Source of the DNA: Oscillospiraceae bacterium
GTDB lineage: Bacteria > Bacillota > Clostridia > Oscillospirales > Oscillospiraceae
Assembly: GCA_017480395.1 (NCBI GenBank)
Contig: JAFVAS010000143.1
Coordinates: forward strand, 1-10,275
Direction of reading: 5' to 3'
DNA: 10,275 nucleotides
A model generated the notes under the pieces. It saw only the letters and a list, made by a program, of their open reading frames with translations. It had not been told where the DNA came from and did no database searches. The position numbers and the translations under genes were made by a program. Below, piece by piece: positions 1-6,616 of the stretch (position 1 is its first letter; every line of letters begins with the position of its first letter).

Positions 1-339
1 CCGGGCGGCATGCCCGCCACGGTGGAGAACCTGCTCTATCTGAAGAACCACATCCCTGAGGGCTCCACCTGGTCGGCCTTTGGCGTGGGTGCTGGTCATA
101 TGCCGATCCTCTATGCGGCCCTGGCGCTGGGCGGACACATCCGCGTCGGGCTGGAGGACAATGTCGTGTATGGGAAGGATGAGAACGGCGCGAAGATCCC
201 CGCGACCAATCAGATGCTGGTGCAGCGGGCGGTGGAGGCGGTCAAGACCTTCGGGAACCGGCCGGCCACCCCGGCGGAGGCCCGGGAGATGCTGGGCATT
301 CCCGCGCGGAACGACAACCGGACTTTTCGCCATTCATAG
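1..339 (+). CDS. Beta-keto acid cleavage enzyme (BKACE/Kce family), 3' end only
   Basis: This is the C-terminal 112 residues of a protein whose start lies left of the window; the frame is open from base 1 and ends at TAG 337-339. The family (formerly DUF849) condenses a beta-keto acid with acetyl-CoA and cleaves it to acetoacetate and a CoA ester. The best-known member, Kce, acts on 3-keto-5-aminohexanoate in lysine fermentation. Visible family features are the glycine-rich stretch FGVGAGHMP, the block GGHIRVGLEDN containing the conserved acidic residue, an ATNQMLVQRAVE segment, and the closing ATPAEAREMLGIP. The short tail after LGIPAR is not conserved. Family assignment is firm. The substrate is not settled because the N-terminal half and the upstream neighbours are absent, so lysine degradation is only the most familiar possibility. 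The gene probably ends transcription at the hairpin at 491-530. Confidence 0.88.
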   Translation, partial: PGGMPATVENLLYLKNHIPEGSTWSAFGVGAGHMPILYAALALGGHIRVGLEDNVVYGKDENGAKIPATNQMLVQRAVEAVKTFGNRPATPAEAREMLGIPARNDNRTFRHS

Positions 340-490
340 AGCCGTTTTTGAAGGGTCCAAGACGCAGATGTAAAACAGGTGTTCTCGGTTTGGGGGCAAG
401 AAAGCGTGAGAGCCTTTCTCCGATCCGAGCACAGCCTTGTTCGGACCCGTCGTCTCTCCTGCGCCCGCTTTGGCGGGAGAATCGAAAGCC
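340..490. other. Intergenic stretch without a recognisable gene
   Basis: About 150 bases separate the end of the cleavage-enzyme gene from the terminator. I see no coding sequence with a ribosome binding site on either strand. Two small inverted repeats are present: TCCGA at 425-429 against TCGGA at 441-445, and CCCGC at 464-468 against GCGGG at 473-477 with a TTTG loop. Both are too short to call an RNA gene. Together with the terminator they would form a structured 3' untranslated region. Confidence 0.5.
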
Positions 491-530
491 AAAAGCGCCC
501 CGGGGCAAAGAAATGCCCCGGGGCGCTTTT
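491..530. terminator. Bidirectional rho-independent terminator
   Basis: A perfect 17-bp stem has arms at 491-507 (AAAAGCGCCCCGGGGCA) and 514-530 around the loop AAGAAA at 508-513. On the plus strand the stem runs into TTTTTGGTTTTT. On the minus strand the distal arm also ends in TTTT, so the hairpin can serve the rightward cleavage-enzyme gene and the leftward lipoprotein gene, whose stop codon is 27 bases away. Confidence 0.93.
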
Positions 531-557
531 TGGTTTTTGTGCTGTTGTGCCGGTGGA

Positions 558-956
558 TCAGTCGAAGTCGGGCACCACATAGTATTGCAGATAGATGACG
601 TCGCCGCCGTGAAGGGTGATGTCGTCAAAGGTGCCCATGATCTGCTTTTTGTCGGCGTCCAGGGGCATCCAGGTACAGCCGTCCTCCTCCACATTGGCGA
701 TGTGGCCGTCGATGTCCTCCACAAACATAGCGCCGTGCTCCGCCTCGGAAATCAGCCCGGCCTCAAACAGGGCCTCCCGGAGGGTGGCGCCGTCGGTGAA
801 GTGGATGTCGTAGGTGTACTCGGCGTCGTCCTTGTCGATGAGGGTGAGGGTGGCGGCGACCTGCTCCCCGGAGCTCTTGCTGGAGCCGCAGCCGGACAGA
901 GCCAGCAGACCCAGGCAGGAGACCAGAACCAAAAGGGAAATGAGAACCTTTTTCAT
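558..956 (-). CDS. DUF4430-type lipoprotein
   Basis: This is a 132-residue exported lipoprotein. It has a KK start, a hydrophobic segment at about residues 4-20 and the lipobox LSGC with C23 as lipidation site, followed by a Ser/Lys/Gly linker (residues 24-32). The remaining ~100 residues resemble the DUF4430 / transcobalamin C-terminal-like domain: a GATLREALFEAGLI helix, a central IDGHIANVEEDGCTWMPLDADKKQ segment where the family has its Trp and short hairpin, and an ending GGDVIYLQYYV. Family members are often extracellular ligand-binding or surface proteins; the ligand here is unknown. The start is set by TAAGGAG at 964-970 (minus strand), seven bases upstream of the ATG. The gene is divergent from the ABC/thioredoxin operon and shares its control region, which suggests a common regulator and perhaps a common extracellular substrate (inference). 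The domain call rests on pattern only, without a profile search. Confidence 0.8.
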   Translation of the reverse strand: MKKVLISLLVLVSCLGLLALSGCGSSKSSGEQVAATLTLIDKDDAEYTYDIHFTDGATLREALFEAGLISEAEHGAMFVEDIDGHIANVEEDGCTWMPLDADKKQIMGTFDDITLHGGDVIYLQYYVVPDFD

Positions 957-1019
957 GTCAAAACTCCTTACATATGTGATATGAGATAGGAAAGGATGCT
1001 GGATGTTTCCACAGGTAAC

Positions 1020-1047
1020 ATTATAGGGGAAAAATGCCTCATGTCAA
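1020..1047 (-). promoter_or_regulatory. Consensus sigma-A promoter for the lipoprotein gene
   Basis: Reading leftward, a perfect TTGACA (1047-1042) is followed by 16 bases and a perfect TATAAT (1025-1020). This predicts a start near 1013 and a 5' leader of about 56 bases before the lipoprotein ATG. Two full consensus boxes predict high intrinsic strength, consistent with a need for repression. Confidence 0.85.
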
Positions 1048-1050
1048 GAA

Positions 1051-1072
1051 TTTTCTTATCATGATAAGAAAA
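1051..1072. promoter_or_regulatory. 22-bp perfect palindrome, probable shared operator
   Basis: The sequence is TTTTCTTATCA followed directly by its exact reverse complement TGATAAGAAAA, a dyad with no spacer. It lies entirely between the two divergent -35 boxes (1042-1047 and 1075-1080), which are themselves TGTCAA and TTGACA and so extend the symmetry imperfectly outward. It has no loop and sits upstream of both promoters, so it is not a terminator. A protein bound here would touch both -35 regions. The regulator is not identified; the YheO/DauR-like gene at 1138 is the nearest candidate. Confidence 0.8.
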
Positions 1073-1074
1073 AA

Positions 1075-1104
1075 TTGACAAGGACGGTGAAGATATGGTA
1101 GCAT
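1075..1104 (+). promoter_or_regulatory. Promoter of the regulator-ABC-thioredoxin operon
   Basis: A perfect TTGACA (1075-1080) is followed by 18 bases and TAGCAT (1099-1104, four of six matches to TATAAT). The predicted start near 1111 leaves a leader of roughly 27 bases. The -10 box is weaker than that of the divergent promoter, and the -35 begins two bases after the palindrome ends. Confidence 0.72.
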
Positions 1105-1137
1105 AAACCCAGACAGACCGCATAGAAGGAGGAGCCT

Positions 1138-1782
1138 ATGAACGCATTGCTGGAACGGTACATTCCCCTGGTTACGTTTTTAGGGGAGACCCTGCCCGAC
1201 GCCTATGAGATCCTGCTGCTGGACCTGACGGAGCAGGGGATGCCGGTGGTGGCGCAGCACAACGCCCGCCGCACCGCGGCGCAGCCTCTGCGCCGGTATC
1301 TGAAAACGATTTTGAACAGCGAGACCGTGGTGGGCAACGGGATGCTGACCAACCGGAGCGACGTGATGCGCCGGGACAAGCTGGACAAGACGTCCATCCT
1401 GCTGCTCAAGGACGAGGGGGGCGTCCCGGTGGGGGCCCTGGCCCTGTCCGTGGAGCTGGGGAGCATCCTCGCGATACAGGGCTTTTTGGGGAGTATGCTG
1501 ACCTTCAACCACGAGGACCTCGGGGACATCCTGCCCCGGGAGGTCGCTGCCTCCGTGCCGGAGGCGCCGACCCTGGACACCATCGATCAGATGCGCAGCG
1601 CCTTCACCGACCAGCCGGGACGGCTGACGCCGGAGGAGAAGACGGAGCTGATTGTGGATCTGTACGACGCCGGGGTGTTCGAGCTGAAGGGGGCGGTGGC
1701 CCGGGCCGCCCTTGCCCTGGGCATGTCGGAGCAGAGCATATATCGGTACCTGGCCAAGATCAGAAGGGCCAGGGGAGAATAA
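1138..1782 (+). CDS. YheO/DauR-like transcriptional regulator (PAS-like plus HTH)
   Basis: This is a 214-residue DNA-binding regulator. Residues ~1-115 resemble the YheO-like PAS domain: an opening helix with LVTFLGETLPDAYEILLLDL, a central NRSDVMRRDKLDKTSILLLKDEGG, then PVGALALSVEL. A variable linker follows, and residues ~155-212 match the HTH_22 domain, with the hallmark GVFELKGAVARAALALGMSEQSIYRYLAKIR. DauR, a characterised member, represses a D-arginine catabolic operon; other members sense various small molecules. The ligand here cannot be inferred. The start is supported by AAGGAGGAG at 1126-1134. It is the first gene of the operon, which suggests autoregulation, and it is the natural candidate to bind the palindrome at 1051-1072. 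The PAS half is more divergent than the HTH half, so the fold of the former is less certain. Confidence 0.85.
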   Translation: MNALLERYIPLVTFLGETLPDAYEILLLDLTEQGMPVVAQHNARRTAAQPLRRYLKTILNSETVVGNGMLTNRSDVMRRDKLDKTSILLLKDEGGVPVGALALSVELGSILAIQGFLGSMLTFNHEDLGDILPREVAASVPEAPTLDTIDQMRSAFTDQPGRLTPEEKTELIVDLYDAGVFELKGAVARAALALGMSEQSIYRYLAKIRRARGE

Positions 1783-1792
1783 GGTGGAAAGC

Positions 1793-3565
1793 ATGGAAGA
1801 GACAAAGGGCCGCCCCGCCGTTCAAAGCCAGGACCGATCCGGCGCACAGGTGAACCAGCGGGGGGTGTGGAGGCGGTTTTTCCACACCTGCAAAGCGGCA
1901 AACCTGCCCTATGGGTTTCTGCTTTTCTACATCCTGCTCACGGTGGCCGAGGGCTTCATTCTGGTGAGAATCCCCCAGGTCAACAGCAACTTCTTTGCCG
2001 GTGACGTCAGCGTGGGCAGCGTGTCCATGTTCATCGGCATGGAGCTGGTGTCCATGGTCGTCACCCAGAGCATTCTGTTCGTCAACCATGTGGTGCGCTA
2101 CCGGACCAACCGGAATCTGCGCAGCGCCCTGTGGGGCAAGATCCTCCGGCTGAAGCCCGCCTACTTTGACCGGGTCTCCGCCAGCACCCTCATCAGCCGC
2201 ATCACGGTGGACTCGGACAGCATCAACGAATTTGTGCTGGACGTGGTGCTGGAGGCGGCGGCGCAGATCTACTACCTGACCATCACCATCGCCGCCATGA
2301 GCGCCATCAGCATTCGGGCGGGGCTGACCCTGCTGGCCTTTGTCCCCGTCTCCATTGCCATGGCCTTTGTCATCGGGCGGCTGAACCTGAAATTCCAGAA
2401 CACCGCCAAGTTCCGCATGGCGAACCTGACCGAGTACCTCAGCGAGCTGATCGCCTGCCTCCCCTTGCTGAAGGCCTTCAACATGCAGGGCTATGAGAGC
2501 CGCCGGGGCCGACGGGTCATCGACGACTATTACCGGGCCAACCGCAGCCTGATCGGGCTGGACGTGGTCGGGCAGGTGGTGGGCTCGGCGGTGGGGGTGC
2601 TGCCGGAGATCGTCATCATCCTCATGGGCATCCACATGCTGCAAAACAGCACCGTGGACGCCGCCGGGTGGTACACCTTCTACCTCTATGCCGGCACCTT
2701 CATCGGCTTCTTCAACACCCTGGCTGGCATCTGGGAGCGCTCCAAATCGGTTCAGGGCCAGTTGAACAAGGTCTCCGACGTCCTCTATGAAGAGGAGGAG
2801 TGCGTCGAGGACTATGTGCAGGAGATCGTGGCGGAGGGGGACATCATGTTCGAGCATGTGACCTTCGCCTATGAGACCGATCCGGTACTCCGGGACGCGA
2901 CCCTGACCATCCCGGGCAAGGGGATCACCGCCCTGATCGGATACAGCGGCTCCGGCAAGACCACGATTACCAAGCTGCTGGAGCGGATCTACGAGCCGGA
3001 CGAGGGGCGCATCCTCTCCGGCGGCGGCGACATTGCCGCCTATGGCATCCGCGATTGGCGGGAGAAGATCGCCTATGTGATGCAGGAGACCCCACTGCTC
3101 TCGGGCACCATCCGGGACAACCTGCTCTACGGCATCCGCCGGGAGGTCACCGAAGCGGAGATTCAGGAGGCGGTGAAGCAGGCCAATCTGGACGGCTTTC
3201 TCGCCCAGCTCCCGGAGGGGCTGGACTACGAGGTGGGCCAGTTCGGCACCCGCCTCTCCGGCGGCCAGCGGCAGAAGATTGCCATCGCCGGGGCCGTTCT
3301 CAGCGGCGCGCCCATTCTGATTCTGGATGAGCCCACGGCCAGCCTGGACGTCACCTCCACCGACGAGATCATCCGAACCGTTGTCTCCCTGCGGGGCAGG
3401 CGGACGGTGATCCTGGTCACCCATGACCGGGAGGCGGTCCGTGCCGCTGACCACATCGTCCTGGTCCAACATGATCACACGGTGGTGGAGGGCGATGGCG
3501 CGGCCATGGCCCGAATGAGCGGATTTTACCGCCAACTGATGGAGCAGGGAGGGGGCGAAGTATGA
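1793..3565 (+). CDS. ABC exporter half-transporter, subunit 1
   Basis: This is a 590-residue membrane exporter half, with an N-terminal transmembrane domain (~residues 25-330) and a C-terminal ATPase domain (~345-575). The ATPase has Walker A GYSGSGKTT (383-391, Lys389), Q-loop Gln431, signature LSGGQ (488-492), Walker B ILILDEP with Asp512 and Glu513, and switch His544. All catalytic residues are intact. There is no N-terminal C39 peptidase, so it is not a leader-cleaving bacteriocin exporter. I chose the ATG at 1793 behind AAGGTGG; an in-frame GTG at 1784 behind AGGGGAG (1771-1777) is an equally possible start adding three residues. The upstream in-frame ATG at 1712 lies inside the regulator gene and is rejected. 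The last bases overlap the start of subunit 2, so the pair should form a heterodimer. The substrate is unknown; co-transcription with thioredoxin-system genes points to a thiol- or redox-related cargo (inference). Confidence 0.93.
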   Translation: MEETKGRPAVQSQDRSGAQVNQRGVWRRFFHTCKAANLPYGFLLFYILLTVAEGFILVRIPQVNSNFFAGDVSVGSVSMFIGMELVSMVVTQSILFVNHVVRYRTNRNLRSALWGKILRLKPAYFDRVSASTLISRITVDSDSINEFVLDVVLEAAAQIYYLTITIAAMSAISIRAGLTLLAFVPVSIAMAFVIGRLNLKFQNTAKFRMANLTEYLSELIACLPLLKAFNMQGYESRRGRRVIDDYYRANRSLIGLDVVGQVVGSAVGVLPEIVIILMGIHMLQNSTVDAAGWYTFYLYAGTFIGFFNTLAGIWERSKSVQGQLNKVSDVLYEEEECVEDYVQEIVAEGDIMFEHVTFAYETDPVLRDATLTIPGKGITALIGYSGSGKTTITKLLERIYEPDEGRILSGGGDIAAYGIRDWREKIAYVMQETPLLSGTIRDNLLYGIRREVTEAEIQEAVKQANLDGFLAQLPEGLDYEVGQFGTRLSGGQRQKIAIAGAVLSGAPILILDEPTASLDVTSTDEIIRTVVSLRGRRTVILVTHDREAVRAADHIVLVQHDHTVVEGDGAAMARMSGFYRQLMEQGGGEV

Positions 3566-5307
3566 AGCGCAGCGGAAGAGACGACGAGAAGCTGTCCTGG
3601 CGGGAGCTTGCGCATCTGTACCGGACCATCCGGATTCCCTGGGCCATGCTGATCCTGGTGGGGGCCTTCTCCATCGTGGTAAAGCAGGTGCAGGTGTGGG
3701 TGGTGCCCTATACCAGCCAGATCATGACTGGCGCCATCACGGAGCACGGCTTCCTGGGGGGCTTTGTGGCAATGACGCTGCTGTACGACCTGGTGGAGGC
3801 GGTGCAGGGCGGCCTCAATGAGCTGACGGGGCAGATGACCGTCCGGAACGTCCGCCACACCGTTTGGGGGAAGATCCTCCGCCTGCCCCTGTCCGATTAC
3901 GGGGGAAGGGACACCCAGAGCCTGGTCTCCCGGGTGACCCAGGACACCAACGGCACCTACGCGGCACTGGCCGCCCTGATCCAGCTGGTGTCGGTGCTGT
4001 ACGGCACCTGGGTGGCCTTCCACCGGATGTATATCACCTACCACGCCCTGGCCCTGATTATGCTGAGCGGCATCCCCATCACGCTGCTTTCCGCGTGGAT
4101 CGTGGGCAAGATGCAGTATAAGATCAGCTATATTACCAACACCGCCATCTCCCGGATGACCAACTTCTTCGCCGAGCGCCTGCCCAACGTGCTGCGCATC
4201 AAGACGGCCCGGATGGAGGACGAGGAGTACCGCCGGGGCGTGCAGGCCAACGAGGAGCGGTACAGGGCCGAGATCCGGCAGGAGCGGCTCTTCATCCTGA
4301 TGGCCCCCATCGGCTCCCTGGCCCAGTATATCAACGAGATCGTGCTGCTGGTGGTGGCCAGCGCCATGGTGCGCGCCGGAACCATGCAGATGTTCCAGAT
4401 GGTGAACCTCTACAACTACTATCTGCTGTTCATGTCCAACGCCTTTATGATCTCCGCCGTGTGGCAGTCGTTCAAAACCTCCCACGGTGCCAGCACCACC
4501 ATCGCCCGCCTGGCCCGCGCCGCGGACGAGGATCTGGAGTCCGGCGAGCCGGTGGGAGAGGAGCCGGGGGATATCACGGCGGAGCAGGTCACCTTCTCCT
4601 ATGACGGGACGCGCAACGCCCTCTCCGGCGCCAGCTTCACCATCCCCGCCGGACAGATCACCGCCATCGTGGGGGAGAACGGCTGCGGCAAGTCCACCCT
4701 CATCAAGCTGCTGGAGCGGTTCTACCGGGAGCAGGAGGGATCCCTCCGCCTGGGCGGCCGGGCGCTGGAGGAGGTCAATCTGCAGGATTGGCGGGAGTCC
4801 GTGGGCTACCTCTTCCAGGGCAACCAGATCATCCAGGGCACGATCCGGGAGAACATCGCCTACGGCGTACACCGATCATTCACCGAGGAGGAGCTGATCG
4901 ACGCGGCGAAGCAGGCCAGGGCCTACGACTTCATCCTGGGCAAGGAGAACGGCTTTGACACCCAGATCAGCCGGTTTGACAACAAGTGCTCCGGCGGCGA
5001 GATGCAGCGCATCGCCATCGCCCGCATCCTCCTCAAGCGGCCGCGCATCCTGATTATGGACGAGGCCACCAGCGGCATCGACGTGGTCAGCGAGGCGGAG
5101 GTCATGGAGGCGCTGATGAACCTGATGGCGGGCAGAACCGTCATCATGGTCAGCCACGACATGAATATGATCCGCCGGGCGGACAACGTGGTGGTGCTGA
5201 ACGGCGGCCGGGTGGAGGCCAGCGGCAGCTATGACCAGGTCCTGCGGGAGAGCCCGCTGCTGCGTAAATTCGAGGAAATGGCGGGGGAACCCACCCCGGC
5301 GCAATGA
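3562..5307 (+). CDS. ABC exporter half-transporter, subunit 2
   Basis: This 581-residue partner of the preceding gene starts in an ATGA overlap (3562-3565), the usual arrangement for translational coupling of heterodimer subunits. A transmembrane domain (~residues 20-315) precedes the ATPase: Walker A GENGCGKST (371-379, Lys377), Q-loop Gln419, signature CSGGE (476-480), Walker B ILIMDEA with Asp500 and Glu501, D-loop SGID, and switch His532. The signature departs from LSGGQ at both ends (Cys for Leu, Glu for Gln), so the two composite ATP sites of the dimer are not equivalent. The Walker B glutamate is retained in both subunits, unlike the classic degenerate-site heterodimers. Topology suggests export of a small molecule or peptide across the cytoplasmic membrane. 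A CydDC-like thiol exporter is one possibility, lipid or drug export another; the sequence does not decide. Confidence 0.92.
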   Translation: MKRSGRDDEKLSWRELAHLYRTIRIPWAMLILVGAFSIVVKQVQVWVVPYTSQIMTGAITEHGFLGGFVAMTLLYDLVEAVQGGLNELTGQMTVRNVRHTVWGKILRLPLSDYGGRDTQSLVSRVTQDTNGTYAALAALIQLVSVLYGTWVAFHRMYITYHALALIMLSGIPITLLSAWIVGKMQYKISYITNTAISRMTNFFAERLPNVLRIKTARMEDEEYRRGVQANEERYRAEIRQERLFILMAPIGSLAQYINEIVLLVVASAMVRAGTMQMFQMVNLYNYYLLFMSNAFMISAVWQSFKTSHGASTTIARLARAADEDLESGEPVGEEPGDITAEQVTFSYDGTRNALSGASFTIPAGQITAIVGENGCGKSTLIKLLERFYREQEGSLRLGGRALEEVNLQDWRESVGYLFQGNQIIQGTIRENIAYGVHRSFTEEELIDAAKQARAYDFILGKENGFDTQISRFDNKCSGGEMQRIAIARILLKRPRILIMDEATSGIDVVSEAEVMEALMNLMAGRTVIMVSHDMNMIRRADNVVVLNGGRVEASGSYDQVLRESPLLRKFEEMAGEPTPAQ

Positions 5308-5356
5308 TTACAAATACGATTCATCATCCGTTTTGATTTGAAAGGAAGGAAGACCC

Positions 5357-5674
5357 ATGAGCGTATCCATCGCAACGAAAGAGACCTATCCCCAGCTCAC
5401 CGCTGAGGGGTTCACCATTGTGGATTTTTACTCCACCACCTGCGTCCCCTGTAAGATGCTCTCCCGCGTCCTGGAGGATCTGACGCTGGACTACCCCTTT
5501 TTGAACATTGTGAAGGTCAACATCACCGACGAGCCCCGGCTGGGGGTCGATCATGAGATCGAGGCGGTGCCCACGGTGCTGTTCCTCAAGGACGGCGTGG
5601 AGCTGGAGAAGGTGGTCGGCCTCATGGATGAGGACGAGATCGTCGAAAAGATCAGCGCCTACTATTACGGCTGA
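5357..5674 (+). CDS. Thioredoxin with CVPC active site
   Basis: This 105-residue single-domain thioredoxin is cytoplasmic, with no signal peptide. The redox centre is C29-V30-P31-C32 within VDFYSTTCVPCK, and the cis-proline is Pro72 in EAVPTV. The length and the order of secondary-structure motifs are normal for thioredoxin. The usual tryptophan before the first cysteine is threonine, and the usual CGPC is CVPC. From memory, CVPC-type centres are reported in thioredoxins of amino-acid-fermenting clostridia linked to glycine reductase. It lies 49 bases after subunit 2 with GGAAGGAAG ahead of its ATG, and ten bases before the next gene. With the reductase at 6617 it should form a thiol relay that reduces disulfides in client proteins; the client could be the exporter, its cargo or an enzyme elsewhere. 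Confidence 0.9.
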   Translation: MSVSIATKETYPQLTAEGFTIVDFYSTTCVPCKMLSRVLEDLTLDYPFLNIVKVNITDEPRLGVDHEIEAVPTVLFLKDGVELEKVVGLMDEDEIVEKISAYYYG

Positions 5675-5684
5675 GAGGTGGAGC

Positions 5685-6599
5685 ATGGCGGAGACGATTC
5701 GATTGAAGTCCCGGGCGGTAGAGGTCTATGACTTCCGAAGGGTGGACATTTCCCGCTTCATCACCGGCTTTGCGGTGGATGAGGCGCAGCTGAAGAAGGA
5801 TCTGGAGCGGGTGCTCCGGCGGTATGGCCGCCAGGAGGACGCCGCCCAGGTCTGCGAGGGGGACACCGTCACCCTCAACTGCCGCTCCGACGTGGGGCGC
5901 TACAACAAGACCGGCGTCCCGGTGCCGGTGGGCAAGGGGCTGTTCAGCCCCGCGCTGGAGGAGCAGATGGTGGGCATGGCCCGGGGGGAGGAGCGCACCC
6001 TGACCGTGGACGGCACAGCCGTGACGGTGGAGATCGTCCGCATCCGCCGCGCCGTGCTGCCGGAGCTGACGGACGAGAATGTGGCCTCCTTCGGCATGGA
6101 GGGCGTGACCACGGCGGATGACCTGCGCCGCCACTGCATCGCCCGACAGGTGGAGGGCTTCCTGCTGGAGGACGAGAACCCGGACATGGCCGCCGCCTTT
6201 GTCTGGCAGGAGTTGGCGAAGAACAGCCAGGTGGAGCGGGATCCGGGGGAGTGCGCCCGGGTTGAGGTCCGGGCGGACGCCAAGCTGCGGGAGATGACCG
6301 CCGGGAACAGCGCCGCCGCCGGGCTGGATCTGGAGACCATGCGGCGCATTTTTGTCACCGAGCTGGATCTGGCCGCCGTCGGCGCGGAGCTGATGGAGCG
6401 GGACGGAGCGACCCTGACCACCGACGACTACGCGGCGTATCTCGACAAGCTGACGGAGGCCTATCCCGGCCGCACCCGGGCGGAGCTGATGGAGGAGCAC
6501 AGCGTGGAGGCCTTTGTCATCGAGCGCTGTGCCGAGTACACGGCCCAGGCCATCGACGGCTATGTGGCGGAGACCTTCCGCCGCGCCCTGGTCAAGTAA
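5685..6599 (+). CDS. Trigger-factor-like FKBP prolyl isomerase without ribosome-binding domain
   Basis: This is a 304-residue cytoplasmic protein. Residues ~56-122 resemble the FKBP domain of trigger factor (GDTVTLNCRSDVGRYN, then VGKGLFSPALEEQMVGMARGEERTL). Residues ~123-300 look like the helical C-terminal chaperone domain, opening with the characteristic LPELTDENVASFG. The first ~50 residues are too short for the ribosome-docking domain and lack its GFRKGK-type signature, so it is not the housekeeping trigger factor, which is usually about 430 residues. It probably assists folding or prolyl isomerisation of a specific partner, perhaps a protein of this operon (inference). I chose the ATG at 5685 behind GAGAGGTGGAG. 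The frame is open further upstream (ATG at 5553), but that would overlap the thioredoxin gene. FKBP active-site aromatic residues are poorly conserved, so chaperone activity without catalysis is possible. Confidence 0.8.
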   Translation: MAETIRLKSRAVEVYDFRRVDISRFITGFAVDEAQLKKDLERVLRRYGRQEDAAQVCEGDTVTLNCRSDVGRYNKTGVPVPVGKGLFSPALEEQMVGMARGEERTLTVDGTAVTVEIVRIRRAVLPELTDENVASFGMEGVTTADDLRRHCIARQVEGFLLEDENPDMAAAFVWQELAKNSQVERDPGECARVEVRADAKLREMTAGNSAAAGLDLETMRRIFVTELDLAAVGAELMERDGATLTTDDYAAYLDKLTEAYPGRTRAELMEEHSVEAFVIERCAEYTAQAIDGYVAETFRRALVK

Positions 6600-6616
6600 G
6601 AGGGCGGGTGAGTGCG

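Noticed and set aside
348..989. A 213-codon plus-strand frame across the terminator and lipoprotein gene
   Set aside because: It reads straight through a perfect terminator hairpin and is antisense to a lipoprotein with a clear signal peptide, lipobox and ribosome site.
1051..1072. Palindrome read as a terminator
   Set aside because: It is AT-rich with no loop and sits immediately upstream of two outward-facing promoters, which fits an operator instead.
1712..1792. Longer N-terminus for ABC subunit 1 starting at 1712
   Set aside because: It would lie inside the 3' end of the regulator gene, and the extra residues show no conserved feature; starts at 1784 or 1793 have ribosome sites.
1760..3535. 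A 591-codon open frame on the minus strand opposite ABC subunit 1
   Set aside because: It lacks a ribosome site and any recognisable domain, and is rich in His, Gly and Gln as expected for the antisense of GC-rich codons. The plus strand encodes a complete ABC protein.
3526..4872. A 448-codon open frame on the minus strand opposite ABC subunit 2
   Set aside because: Same composition bias and no domain; it is an antisense shadow of a fully convincing ABC gene.
5553..5684. Longer N-terminus for the trigger-factor-like protein starting at 5553
   Set aside because: The added residues are an Arg/Ser-rich out-of-frame reading of the thioredoxin gene; the ATG at 5685 has a good ribosome site.
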